NCBI RefSeq assembly: GCF_022376295.1
Contig: NZ_CP060140.1
Location: forward strand, 3,042,356-3,106,355
From: Nodularia sphaerocarpa UHCC 0038
Lineage (GTDB): Bacteria; Cyanobacteriota; Cyanobacteriia; Cyanobacteriales; Nostocaceae
Direction: 5' to 3'
Length of the DNA stretch: 64,000 nucleotides
Each line of letters starts with the position of its first letter. Positions within the stretch are counted from its first letter, which is position 1. The notes under the pieces are model-generated. The model searched no databases. It had not been told where the DNA came from and was given only the letters and a program-made list of their open reading frames with translations. The position numbers were made by a program, and so were the translations under genes. Shown piece after piece: positions 9,554-17,346 of the stretch.

Positions 9554-10255
9554 ATGACCATTGCTCAAGAATTAGCGCCCCCAGCAGGCATCTTTCAAGA
9601 TGTAATCTTTCCCCCTAGTGATTTATATAGTGATGAGCCTCCCTTGGAAACTGAACTACATTTAGAGCAAATAATGCTCTTACTCAAATGCTTAAAATGG
9701 CTGTGGCGAGACAGAAATGATTTTTATGCGGCGGGAAACCTAACTATCTACTACAGTCCACACCAGCGCAAATCACAAGACTTTCGAGGACCAGACTTTT
9801 TTGTGGTCTTAGATACCGAACGCAAAACTCGCAAAAGTTGGGTAGTTTGGGAAGAAGACGGCAAATATCCTCATGTAATTGTAGAAATCCTTTCTAATTC
9901 CACAGCACAGACAGACAAAGAATTAAAGAAACAACTTTATCAAGATACTTTCCGTACTCATGATTATTTTTGGTTCGACCCCTACACATTAGAGTTTGCG
10001 GGATTTCACTTATTAGATGGAGAATATCAACCTCTACAACCAAATGAACAAGGACATTTGTGGAGTCATCAACTAGGCTTATACCTGGGAGTTCATGAAG
10101 GTTTAGTACGGTTTTTTACAGAACTTGGGGAATTAGTGCCAACACCGGAAGAAACAGCAGAACAAGCAGAACAAAAAGCTGAACAGGCAGAACAAAAAGC
10201 TGAACGTTTGGCAGCAAAACTGCGAGAGTTAAATATTGACCCTGATACTATTTAA
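9554..10255 (+). CDS. Uma2 family (PD-(D/E)XK-like) protein
   Basis: A 233-residue Uma2-family protein (DUF820), a PD-(D/E)XK nuclease-fold family greatly expanded in cyanobacteria and of unknown role. The core is visible in RGPDFFVVLD, then WEEDGKYPHVIVEILSNST and QDTFRTHDYFWFDPYTLEF. The C-terminus carries a charged coiled coil made of EQAEQKA heptads (from about residue 203), followed by RELNIDPD, a tail seen in many cyanobacterial Uma2 proteins. ATG at 9554. Two further Uma2 genes occur at 10372 and 43563; they are not close duplicates of this one. Confidence 0.88.
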   Translation: MTIAQELAPPAGIFQDVIFPPSDLYSDEPPLETELHLEQIMLLLKCLKWLWRDRNDFYAAGNLTIYYSPHQRKSQDFRGPDFFVVLDTERKTRKSWVVWEEDGKYPHVIVEILSNSTAQTDKELKKQLYQDTFRTHDYFWFDPYTLEFAGFHLLDGEYQPLQPNEQGHLWSHQLGLYLGVHEGLVRFFTELGELVPTPEETAEQAEQKAEQAEQKAERLAAKLRELNIDPDTI

Positions 10256-10371
10256 TTTGTAATTCGTAATTTAAGAGCGTATAATTATTGGAATCAGTGG
10301 CGATTCCCAAGTTATCAATGATTGTAATTATTAATTATGTTTACTCTTGATGATGAAGGCTAATCTTATTC

Positions 10372-10947
10372 TCATTCAAAATGTATTCCTTCATAAATAT
10401 CACTGAGAGAAATTTGAAAATCTATTGTTTGTAGTGATAATACTGCATCTTGGTTTTCATACTCTGTTAATACCCATTGACCATCATTATTTTTATGAAA
10501 CGGCTCCACAAAATATTCGTATTGGTCAATCATAATATATTCTTGAAATGTGGGCAGAGAACGATAATATCTAAATTTACTGGTTTTATCGTAAGTTTCC
10601 GGAGATTTAGATAATACTTCGGCAATTATTAAAGGGTTAGTTACAGTCGTAGTCCCAGTTCCTTCATATATTGGTTCTCCTGGAATAATCATGACATCAG
10701 GATATGTGTAGATGTGATAACGGGGTATCCATAACTTGACATCACCCATGTAAATTTTGTAATTTTTACCCCGCATTCTGAATTTGAAATTGGTGCAAAA
10801 GTTCAAAGAGATTTCGTTGTGATTGGTCGTACCACCAGCTATATGGACAATTTCTCCATCTAAATATTCATTTTTATATTCTGATGTCTCTTCTAGTTGT
10901 AAATATTCTTCTGGGGTGTAATAGTGTTTTTGTGTTTGTATTTGCAT
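10372..10947 (-). CDS. Uma2 family (PD-(D/E)XK-like) protein
   Basis: A 191-residue Uma2-family protein. It begins MQIQTQKHYYTPEEYLQLEE, the common Uma2 opening, with YLDGEIVHIAGGTTNHNEIS, then YTYPDVMIIPGEP and NPLIIAEVLSKSPETYDK, which carry the acidic residues of the nuclease fold, and LPTFQEYIMIDQ. The ATG at 10947 is preferred over a TTG at 10971 because AGAGGTAAG precedes it by a normal spacing. It lies just downstream of the large nucleotidyltransferase gene on the same strand (about 25 bases) and may be read from it. No catalytic function has been shown for family members in this setting. Confidence 0.9.
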   Translation of the reverse strand: MQIQTQKHYYTPEEYLQLEETSEYKNEYLDGEIVHIAGGTTNHNEISLNFCTNFKFRMRGKNYKIYMGDVKLWIPRYHIYTYPDVMIIPGEPIYEGTGTTTVTNPLIIAEVLSKSPETYDKTSKFRYYRSLPTFQEYIMIDQYEYFVEPFHKNNDGQWVLTEYENQDAVLSLQTIDFQISLSDIYEGIHFE

Positions 10948-10972
10948 AAAACTTACCTCTGTGCAAGACAAT

Positions 10973-13678
10973 TTATTGAGGATATTGCTGGAATATAAAT
11001 TCTTCAGCTTCTGTTCTATTTTTAATCACTCCATCTAAAGTAGCAGCGAGTAAATCATCTAAAATTTGGCGAAATTGCGGACTTGGTTTGTAGCCTAATT
11101 GCTTTAAATCATTACCATTGAGTATAGGCTGCACATTTGCCAACGCTGTTAAATAATGCCATATCTGCCGTCTGAGCGATCGCACACTAGGCAAAGCGAT
11201 TAAAATCAGCATGGGTAAATCATACCCTCGTAGCACCTGCACTATTTCACTGGGAAGCTGACAAGTTGGTAATAATTCTCTCACCTGGGTTTGAGCTTTC
11301 GCCAAATTTTGCAAGCGTTTTATACCATCCTCTGGTAAATGCAGATTTTTTGCTACTTTCTCCCGATACTGCGGTTTTAAATGAGCAATTAACGCTTCTA
11401 AACGCATTTCCCAGTGTATGAGGGTTTGTTCAGGGTCAAACCGTCGTAAACAGCGTTCTAATAATCGCAATTGCAACAAAAGTGATTCATCTAGTTTCAA
11501 GGTAGGATGAATACACTGCAACGCTCCTAATTTATTCAGTAGTTCTAACGCTGATTTCCAATAAGGGGTTTCGAGGATGTATTTTAATTCGGCTTTGAGT
11601 CGAGTTTGTAAGGCTGGGGTTTTAATATTTGTTTGGGCGGTGCGATCGTAAACGCCACTGTTAATGGCATAATGAATAAACTCCTCAGTTTGTGCTTCGA
11701 TTTCAAAGCCAAAGCGGACAGCAAAGCGCACACCTCGATAAATGCGTGTAGGATCTTCAATAAAACTGTTGGGGTGTAAAACCCGAATTTGCTTGGCTTG
11801 TAAATCTATTAAACCGCCAAAGAAATCGAGTAATTCCCCAGGACGAGGAGAAGTCAGGCGCAAAGCCAGGGCGTTAATGCTAAAATCGCGGCGATATAAG
11901 TCTTGTCGAATGGAACTGGCTTCAACTTCCGGGTTTGCGGCTGGGTAAGGATAAAATTCTGTTCTAGCTGTCGCAATATCCATCCATAAAGAATCTAATT
12001 CTGGGTCTTTGTGCCATAATAAAGCCGCCGTTTGAAAAGCCCCATGAATTTCTAACCGCGCCCCTGGATAAATTTCTTGCAGTGCTTTTGCTAATTCTAC
12101 CCCAGCACCCACATCGGCTGCTTGGTGAAAACCATCAACTACAAGGTCGATATCTGTAATCATTAATGACCCTGCGGCTGATTCCGCTAACAGTAAATCT
12201 CGCACCGCACCACCGACTAAATAAAGATGCCAACCGCGTTTTTCCGCTTCTTGGGATGCTACGGTGAGTAATTGCCATAGTTGTGGCGCAAGGCGATTTT
12301 TTAACTCTGTATTCAGGGTAATTTTAACTTTTTGCTCTCCATCGTCCCATCTTCCCATATCCTCATCGGCTTGATGTAATTGCCGCAAGACATCGGTGCG
12401 GGTAACAATTCCCACTAATTGCCCGTTTTCTAATACTGGTAAGCGTCCAATATCGTAAATTACCATCAGTGATTCGATTTGGGGCAAGATAGTATCTGGT
12501 GTAATTGTTTTAACTTTAGTCGCCATGTAGCCTTTGACTGGCGCATGACTAAATCCGTGATGTAGAGCAATATCTATATCCCGTCGGGAAATAATTCCTA
12601 CCAGTTTTTTTTCAGTATCGACTACAGATAAACCTGAGTGTCCATAGCGTAATAAAATACTTTGGGCTTGGGAAATTGTGGTTTCGGGGCGAATGGTACG
12701 GACTGGGGAGGACATCAAGTCTCTGGCTGTGGGAGGATGAGGAATTGAGGTTTTGATGCCTTCTAAAAGTTGTTGTAATGTTTCCTGTGTATTGACTTTG
12801 CGTAAACTCAAGGATGCAGCTTGGGAATGTCCACCACCACCGAATATTTGAAATAAGAGGTTGAGGTTTACACCGGGAATTTGGGTTCTTCCAATGATTG
12901 TTAAACGCGATTCACTTTCTTTATGTGTATATTCGTTTGCCAGTAGTAAAGCATCTATTTCGGTTAATTCTACGAGTTGGGAAGCTAAACTTGATAACCC
13001 TGGCACAAAATCATCTGTTTTGAGTGTTACCCAACCAATAGTATATCCACGTAAGGAAAAATATTCTAAGTTTTCTAGGGATTCTGTTAATAGCTGCTGT
13101 AATTGCGGCGATAAACCAGGGTCAAGATAAGTGGAAATTACTGATGAACTGACTCCTTGTTGCATTAACCAAGCTAAAGCCAGAGCATCTCTGGGTCTAG
13201 CACTGTCAAAGGTTAAGGAGCCTGTATCCACGTGAATACCCAAAGCCATGACTGTGGCTTGAGATAAAGTCAGGGGAATTTGCTGTTGTTGCAATTGTTC
13301 CACCATTAAAGTTGTACAGGCTCCCACTGGTTCAATATGGGATGCGGTGGCGGGAATATTTAGCTCTTGACTTATATGGTGGTCATAAACTATGATCTCT
13401 TTTATGTTGGGTAAATCTAACCATTCGGCAGCTTTGCCCAGGCGATCGCGCTGTTGTGTATCCACAACTCTCAAAGAACGAATGTGTTCAGCAATGACTG
13501 CACGTCTTTCAATGAGGGGATATTCATCCCGGTGTAGTGCTAAAAAATCTCTGACAGCCGGATGTGCGCCACCGCTCAGGACAATTTTACTGCCTGGAAA
13601 TAGACAAGTCAGCCCAACTGCGGCTCCTAATGCGTCAAAGTCTGCGGTGGTGTGACAAAGAATTAAGTCCATAGTCAT
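10973..13678 (-). CDS. DHH-CBS-poly(A) polymerase/tRNA nucleotidyltransferase fusion
   Basis: A 901-residue, three-part protein. Residues 1-300 form a DHH phosphoesterase domain (HTTADFDALGAA, VVDTQQRDR, YDHHIS, GGGGHSQAAS). Residues 315-430 are a CBS pair (ARDLMSSPVRTIRP, VKGYMATKVKTITP). Residues 455-900 are a class II nucleotidyltransferase with LYLVGGAVRDLLL, DIDLVVDG, RDFSINALAL and RIYRGVRFAVRFGFE. The same architecture is known for the A-adding enzyme of Aquifex, so this is probably the tRNA 3'-end A- or CCA-adding enzyme; substrate range cannot be read from sequence. The first ATG (13678) lies in a heptamer repeat array; the ATG two codons later (13672, MDLILCHTTADFD) is equally plausible. 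Confidence 0.9.
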   Translation of the reverse strand: MTMDLILCHTTADFDALGAAVGLTCLFPGSKIVLSGGAHPAVRDFLALHRDEYPLIERRAVIAEHIRSLRVVDTQQRDRLGKAAEWLDLPNIKEIIVYDHHISQELNIPATASHIEPVGACTTLMVEQLQQQQIPLTLSQATVMALGIHVDTGSLTFDSARPRDALALAWLMQQGVSSSVISTYLDPGLSPQLQQLLTESLENLEYFSLRGYTIGWVTLKTDDFVPGLSSLASQLVELTEIDALLLANEYTHKESESRLTIIGRTQIPGVNLNLLFQIFGGGGHSQAASLSLRKVNTQETLQQLLEGIKTSIPHPPTARDLMSSPVRTIRPETTISQAQSILLRYGHSGLSVVDTEKKLVGIISRRDIDIALHHGFSHAPVKGYMATKVKTITPDTILPQIESLMVIYDIGRLPVLENGQLVGIVTRTDVLRQLHQADEDMGRWDDGEQKVKITLNTELKNRLAPQLWQLLTVASQEAEKRGWHLYLVGGAVRDLLLAESAAGSLMITDIDLVVDGFHQAADVGAGVELAKALQEIYPGARLEIHGAFQTAALLWHKDPELDSLWMDIATARTEFYPYPAANPEVEASSIRQDLYRRDFSINALALRLTSPRPGELLDFFGGLIDLQAKQIRVLHPNSFIEDPTRIYRGVRFAVRFGFEIEAQTEEFIHYAINSGVYDRTAQTNIKTPALQTRLKAELKYILETPYWKSALELLNKLGALQCIHPTLKLDESLLLQLRLLERCLRRFDPEQTLIHWEMRLEALIAHLKPQYREKVAKNLHLPEDGIKRLQNLAKAQTQVRELLPTCQLPSEIVQVLRGYDLPMLILIALPSVRSLRRQIWHYLTALANVQPILNGNDLKQLGYKPSPQFRQILDDLLAATLDGVIKNRTEAEEFIFQQYPQ

Positions 13679-13715
13679 TACTCATTGCTCATTGGTCATT
13701 AGTCATTAGTCATTA
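13674..13715. repeat. heptanucleotide tandem repeat, 6 units
   Basis: Six heptamers (GTCATTA, two CTCATTG, three GTCATTA) abut the start codon region of the minus-strand nucleotidyltransferase. One unit supplies the first possible ATG of that gene. Confidence 0.9.
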
Positions 13716-13939
13716 GTCCTTGGTTTGAAATCCTAGTTCTTATGGAGCGCAGAATCGCTCAGAGCCTGGATGAGCAGGACTAAAGTCCTGACTACAAACT
13801 AGATTTAGTTACCAGTGGTTACTTAATAATGACTATAGTGACGCAATTTCTGCTAGGTTAACAAATAAGGCCAAACTGTTGGTGTCGCCCTTTAAGATAT
13901 TCTAGATTTAGTGTTTGCGCTAGTTTGAGAGAAGGAAAA

Positions 13940-14128
13940 ATGACCATAATATTTCAATTCGCTTTGATATCTTTAGTTCTGACATCTTTTGTTTTGGTAG
14001 TTGGCGTTCCCGTTGCCTATGCTACCCCACAAAATTGGGTGGAATCGAAAAAACTACTCTGGCTTGGTTCTGGAGTCTGGATTGCTTTGGTGCTTTTAGT
14101 CGGTGTATTAAACTTTTTTGTAGTTTAA
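13940..14128 (+). CDS. psbZ: photosystem II subunit PsbZ (Ycf9)
   Basis: PsbZ is a two-helix thylakoid protein at the PSII core/antenna interface. The 62-residue product matches in length and sequence: MTIIFQFALISLVLTSFVLV (first helix), GVPVAYATPQNW, and a second helix WLGSGVWIALVLLVGVLNFF. The start at 13940 has AAGGA directly upstream; an earlier in-frame start at 13925 would add five non-conserved residues. The gene precedes ribH by about 180 bases with hairpins between, so cotranscription is uncertain. Confidence 0.96.
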   Translation: MTIIFQFALISLVLTSFVLVVGVPVAYATPQNWVESKKLLWLGSGVWIALVLLVGVLNFFVV

Positions 14129-14180
14129 GGATAAGCGATGGCTGATCTTTATTTGCCGAAAATAGCATAGCGACTATAGG

Positions 14181-14250
14181 AGCAGAAGAGCCAAGAACAA
14201 GATTTTTCGATTTTCTTGTTCGATTTACCCAATTGTACTCTTCTGCTCTT
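14181..14250 (+). terminator. nested hairpins downstream of psbZ
   Basis: An outer 10-bp inverted repeat (AGCAGAAGAG at 14181-14190 and its complement at 14238-14247) encloses an inner 8-bp stem (GAACAAGA at 14195-14202 with TCTTGTTC at 14214-14221) that has T-rich loop DNA. It could terminate psbZ or shape the ribH leader. There is no clean T tract after the outer stem, so termination is uncertain. Confidence 0.45.
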
Positions 14251-14306
14251 CCGCATTTAAAGAAGAAATGTATATTGGTCAGAGTATAGTTGATTAAGAG
14301 GCAGTC

Positions 14307-14885
14307 ATGGCAGTTTTTGAGGGAACTTTTGCTCAAAGCGAACCATTGCATTTAGCAGTGGTTGTGGGTCGGTTCAATGACCTGGTTACCGGGAAGCTGC
14401 TTGAGGGTTGTCAAGATTGCTTGAAACGCCACGGTGTAGACCCAGATCCCCACGGTAGTCAAGTGGACTATGTTTGGGTTCCTGGAAGTTTTGAAGTGCC
14501 TCTAGTCGCCCGCCAACTGGCACTTTCCCATCGTTATGATGCGGTAATTTGTCTGGGTGCAGTGATTCGGGGACAAACGCCTCATTTTGATTATGTATCG
14601 GCTGAAGTGTCTAAGGGCATTGCCGCCGCGAGCTTTCAAACTGGTGTGCCGGTAATTTTTGGCATTTTGACAGTGGATACCATGCAGCAAGCCTTAGAAC
14701 GAGCTGGGATTAAAGGTAATCATGGCTGGGATTATGCGATGAATGCCCTAGAAATGGCTAGTCTGATGCGGCAATTGCGCTCTAATCTCACAGAGTCATA
14801 TTCCGGAAATGGTCAGTCTTTACCAGCATCTTTTGCAGCTAAAAACATCGGCAATTTAGCCGCAGAGTCAGAAGAAGTCGGCTGA
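14307..14885 (+). CDS. ribH: 6,7-dimethyl-8-ribityllumazine synthase
   Basis: RibH condenses 5-amino-6-ribitylaminouracil with 3,4-dihydroxybutanone phosphate, the penultimate step of riboflavin synthesis. Motifs: VVGRFNDLVTGKLLEGC near the N-terminus, VPGSFEVPLVAR, CLGAVIRGQTPHFDYV (with the catalytic His) and GILTVDTMQQALERAG. At 192 residues it is longer than the usual 155-160; the extra 35 residues form a C-terminal tail (from SNLTESYSGN) that looks disordered. ATG at 14307 is preceded by GAGG. Confidence 0.96.
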   Translation: MAVFEGTFAQSEPLHLAVVVGRFNDLVTGKLLEGCQDCLKRHGVDPDPHGSQVDYVWVPGSFEVPLVARQLALSHRYDAVICLGAVIRGQTPHFDYVSAEVSKGIAAASFQTGVPVIFGILTVDTMQQALERAGIKGNHGWDYAMNALEMASLMRQLRSNLTESYSGNGQSLPASFAAKNIGNLAAESEEVG

Positions 14886-14927
14886 GGCTGGTGCAAGATG
14901 TGCTGAGGAATGGGGATTTAAATCCAA

Positions 14928-14952
14928 CCCCTCTCTTTGGTAAGGAGAGGGG
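14928..14952. repeat. dispersed palindrome (CCCCTCTC...GAGAGGGG)
   Basis: An 8-bp stem found between ribH and tRNA-Gly. Related and better conserved copies lie at 27679-27703 and 59515-59539, and a variant is near 17180-17220. It is a typical Nostoc intergenic palindrome and may act as a weak terminator. Confidence 0.75.
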
Positions 14953-15035
14953 AGAGTTGCAAAAAAAACTGAGAATTTTAAATTTAGGGGTTGACAAATC
15001 AAAATATATCTGAGATTATAGAGTAGATGGGAATT

Positions 15036-15107
15036 GCGGGTATAGCTCAGTGGTAGAGCGTCACCTTGCCAAGGTGAATGTCGCGCGTTCGAATCGCGTT
15101 ACCCGCT
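15036..15107 (+). tRNA. tRNA-Gly (anticodon GCC)
   Basis: A full cloverleaf can be drawn. The acceptor stem is GCGGGTA at 15036-15042 pairing with TACCCGC at 15100-15106, the D arm GCTC/GAGC, the anticodon stem TCACC/GGTGA with loop TTGCCAA (anticodon GCC at 15068-15070), and the T arm GCGCG-TTCGAAT-CGCGT. The discriminator is T and CCA is not encoded. Confidence 0.97.
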
Positions 15108-15362
15108 TTAAAAAAAATCAAGTTTAGGTTGAAATCACCTCCGGGAGTATTTAACCTAAGCGCAATTTTTTGGGGTGTAGCCAATTTGGGTTATGTGGGT
15201 GTACTACACTGGATGAAGTCTGGCTAGCTAAAGGGCGCTATGATCAGACAAAGCACGATTTAGCATATTTTTGCTATTCGTCGTGGGAAACCAAAGCCCA
15301 AGGTATTTTGGAACGGTATTCTCGCAGAAAATGAAAAACACGCTCAAGTTATTAGAACGCTT

Positions 15363-15770
15363 GTGCCATCTCAAAAACCCGAAAAAATTGATTTTAACAC
15401 GGAATATCCCTGTCCCTGCCGTCGCAAAGGACAATTAATTCCGATTACACTAACTGAAGCATTTGGTTGCGATCGCTGTCAACAAATCTTTGTAATAGAA
15501 GATAATGGTCTTGTTTTAGAACAGCTTTCAACCACCTATCCCTATAAACGAGCTTGGCATTGGACGGGAAAAATTTGGCGGATTGTGCCGACTCGTTTGG
15601 GAGAAAGCTATTTACCTATAGCGCTAGGCATTATATTCGTGCTAGTGATTATATGGTTACCATTAGCACTGCGATTGGCAAATGGTTCTAGCATTATTGC
15701 TTGGGCGATAGTGGCGGTACTGTTGGCTATTTTGCCAGCACTGATGGTCTGGCTTACTTACAGACGTTAA
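15363..15770 (+). CDS. small hypothetical zinc-ribbon/membrane protein upstream of the proA-like gene
   Basis: Not assigned to a named family. The 135-residue product has a putative zinc site formed by YPCPCRRKG (about residue 17) and GCDRCQQIF (about residue 36), then a Tyr/Trp-rich stretch, and two hydrophobic segments (about residues 83-103 and 108-130) that should anchor it in a membrane. The usable start is GTG at 15363, with no good ribosome binding site. The same frame continues upstream for 33 sense codons to an in-frame TAG at 15261 and, beyond it, an ATG at 15240 with AAGGG before it, so the real N-terminus may be longer or disrupted. The stop is only a few bases before the ProA-like gene, suggesting translation from one mRNA. 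Confidence 0.65.
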   Translation: MPSQKPEKIDFNTEYPCPCRRKGQLIPITLTEAFGCDRCQQIFVIEDNGLVLEQLSTTYPYKRAWHWTGKIWRIVPTRLGESYLPIALGIIFVLVIIWLPLALRLANGSSIIAWAIVAVLLAILPALMVWLTYRR

Positions 15771-15774
15771 TTCA

Positions 15775-17040
15775 ATGACCGTTGAAGTTTTGGATGATTT
15801 CCCCGAACCAATTACTAGCGCTAAACGCGCTTATCAAGCCTCCCTCAACTTGGGGTTTACCAAGGGAGTAGACCGTAGTCGCGCTGTGTTAGCAATGGCA
15901 CAGGCGCTGTTAAATTCCTTTGATGACATTTTGGAAGCCAATACTTTGGATCTAGAAGCCAGCAAAGAAATGGCTGTGCCAGAGTTAATTTTAGATTGGC
16001 TGAAGCTGACTCCCACGAGGCTAGAAGCAGCAGTAGAAGTTCTACAGAGGTTGGGGGAAATCTCCGATCCGTTACGGCGAGTCAGGACTGCTGACTATCA
16101 ATTGGAAGATTCCCAGAGTTATACTCAGTTAATGCCTTTGGGAGTAATTGCATTTGTGTATGAGGCTTTTCCAGATTTAGGAGCGATCGCAGCTGGTTTC
16201 TGTATTAAGACTGGTAATAGTATTATACTCAAGGGTAGTACAGAAGCGAGTCATTCTAACGAGGCGATCGCTAATGTCCTGCAAAGCGCCATTGAGGAAG
16301 TTGGTTTACCTCCAGGCTGTGTAGAACTGATTACAGCAGAACACGGTGCTTCCATTCGAGATTTAGTCACCCAAGACAAGTACGTGAATTTAGTCCTGCC
16401 TTATGGACGTTCTAGCTTAGTTCAGCAGGTGATGAGACAATCAACCTGCCCCGTGTTAAAATCAGCAATGGGTAACTGCTACCTTTACTGCTCACTCAAT
16501 AGCAGTTTAGACATGATTCGCTGGATGATTATTGATAGCCATGAGAGCGAACCAGACCAAGTAAACGCTATTGAAAAAGTATTAATTCATCGCCAAGCCT
16601 TACCATCATCTTTGGCAGCACTGTTCAATAGTTTAACAGAAAAAGGCTTTGAAATCAAAGCAGACGAAGAGCTAGTAGAAGCTTTCGGGCATTTGCAGCT
16701 TGTCAAGTCAGAGGAATGGGGAAACTCTTATTTAACCAAGACAGTGGCCTTTAAACTGGTAGATAGTTTAGAAGATGCGATCGCTTGGATTAATCAATAC
16801 AGTAGCGGTCATGCTGACTGCATTGTAACAGAATCCTATCAAGAAAGTCGCCAGTTTGCTTTAGGAGTTAACAGCGCCTCGACTTACATCAACACTTCCC
16901 CCCGGTTTTCTCGCAACCCTTCCAGGGGAGACTCAGTATTTCTCGGTATGTCTAACCAAAAAGGACACCGGAGAGGATTTATTAGTTTAGAAACCTTAAC
17001 GACTGCGAAGCACATTGTCCAAGGGAATGGACGGTTTTAG
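15775..17040 (+). CDS. proA: ProA-family (glutamate-5-semialdehyde dehydrogenase-like) protein lacking the catalytic Cys
   Basis: A 421-residue member of the gamma-glutamyl phosphate reductase family, which makes glutamate-5-semialdehyde in proline synthesis. Overall similarity is clear: LMPLGVIAFVYEAFPDLG, CIKTGNSIILKGSTEA, VNLVLPYGRSSLV, GNCYLYC and FISLETLTTAKHI. It is divergent at the active site: the nucleophile-bearing motif, CN.(V/A)ET in E. coli ProA, reads QVNAIEKVLIH here, so the cysteine position is Val263 (codon 16561-16563). The IPRGG motif is LPYGR, and the ASTRF region is TSPRF. It may therefore not be a functional reductase, and another proA may exist elsewhere in the genome. 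ATG at 15775; coupled to the preceding small gene. Confidence 0.8.
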   Translation: MTVEVLDDFPEPITSAKRAYQASLNLGFTKGVDRSRAVLAMAQALLNSFDDILEANTLDLEASKEMAVPELILDWLKLTPTRLEAAVEVLQRLGEISDPLRRVRTADYQLEDSQSYTQLMPLGVIAFVYEAFPDLGAIAAGFCIKTGNSIILKGSTEASHSNEAIANVLQSAIEEVGLPPGCVELITAEHGASIRDLVTQDKYVNLVLPYGRSSLVQQVMRQSTCPVLKSAMGNCYLYCSLNSSLDMIRWMIIDSHESEPDQVNAIEKVLIHRQALPSSLAALFNSLTEKGFEIKADEELVEAFGHLQLVKSEEWGNSYLTKTVAFKLVDSLEDAIAWINQYSSGHADCIVTESYQESRQFALGVNSASTYINTSPRFSRNPSRGDSVFLGMSNQKGHRRGFISLETLTTAKHIVQGNGRF

Positions 17041-17346
17041 AAGTTATATTGAAAAGCAGGGTGGGTTAGCGACAGCGTAACCCACCATTATGCTGAAATC
17101 TATGGTAATTATGCCTAAAATATATGGTAATTATATCATTTCCGCATAATTAGTTATGATTCCCACAGTCATTGCACCCCACCCCTTAATCCCCTCCCCG
17201 CAGACGGGGAGGGGAGAGAAAGCCTAGCTTTGGCGGGGTGGGGTTCTTAGGTTTTAATAAGTAATCAAGCGGACATGATATTATTATGCCGGAAATCTAT
17301 GGTGGGTTACGGACTACCGTCCTAACCCACCCTACAAGTGATGTTT
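17041..17346. repeat. intergenic repeat cluster between the proA-like gene and desD
   Basis: Two hairpins with the same 9-bp arms, GGTGGGTTA and TAACCCACC, lie at 17060-17086 and 17301-17331. Between them is a G/C-rich palindrome (near 17180-17215) related to the dispersed CCCCTCTCC family. These convergent genes may both be terminated here. No coding frame is seen. Confidence 0.75.

Noticed and set aside
15036..15107. Integration site at tRNA-Gly
   Set aside because: No integrase gene or repeated tRNA 3' end is seen nearby, so there is no sign of an integrated element.
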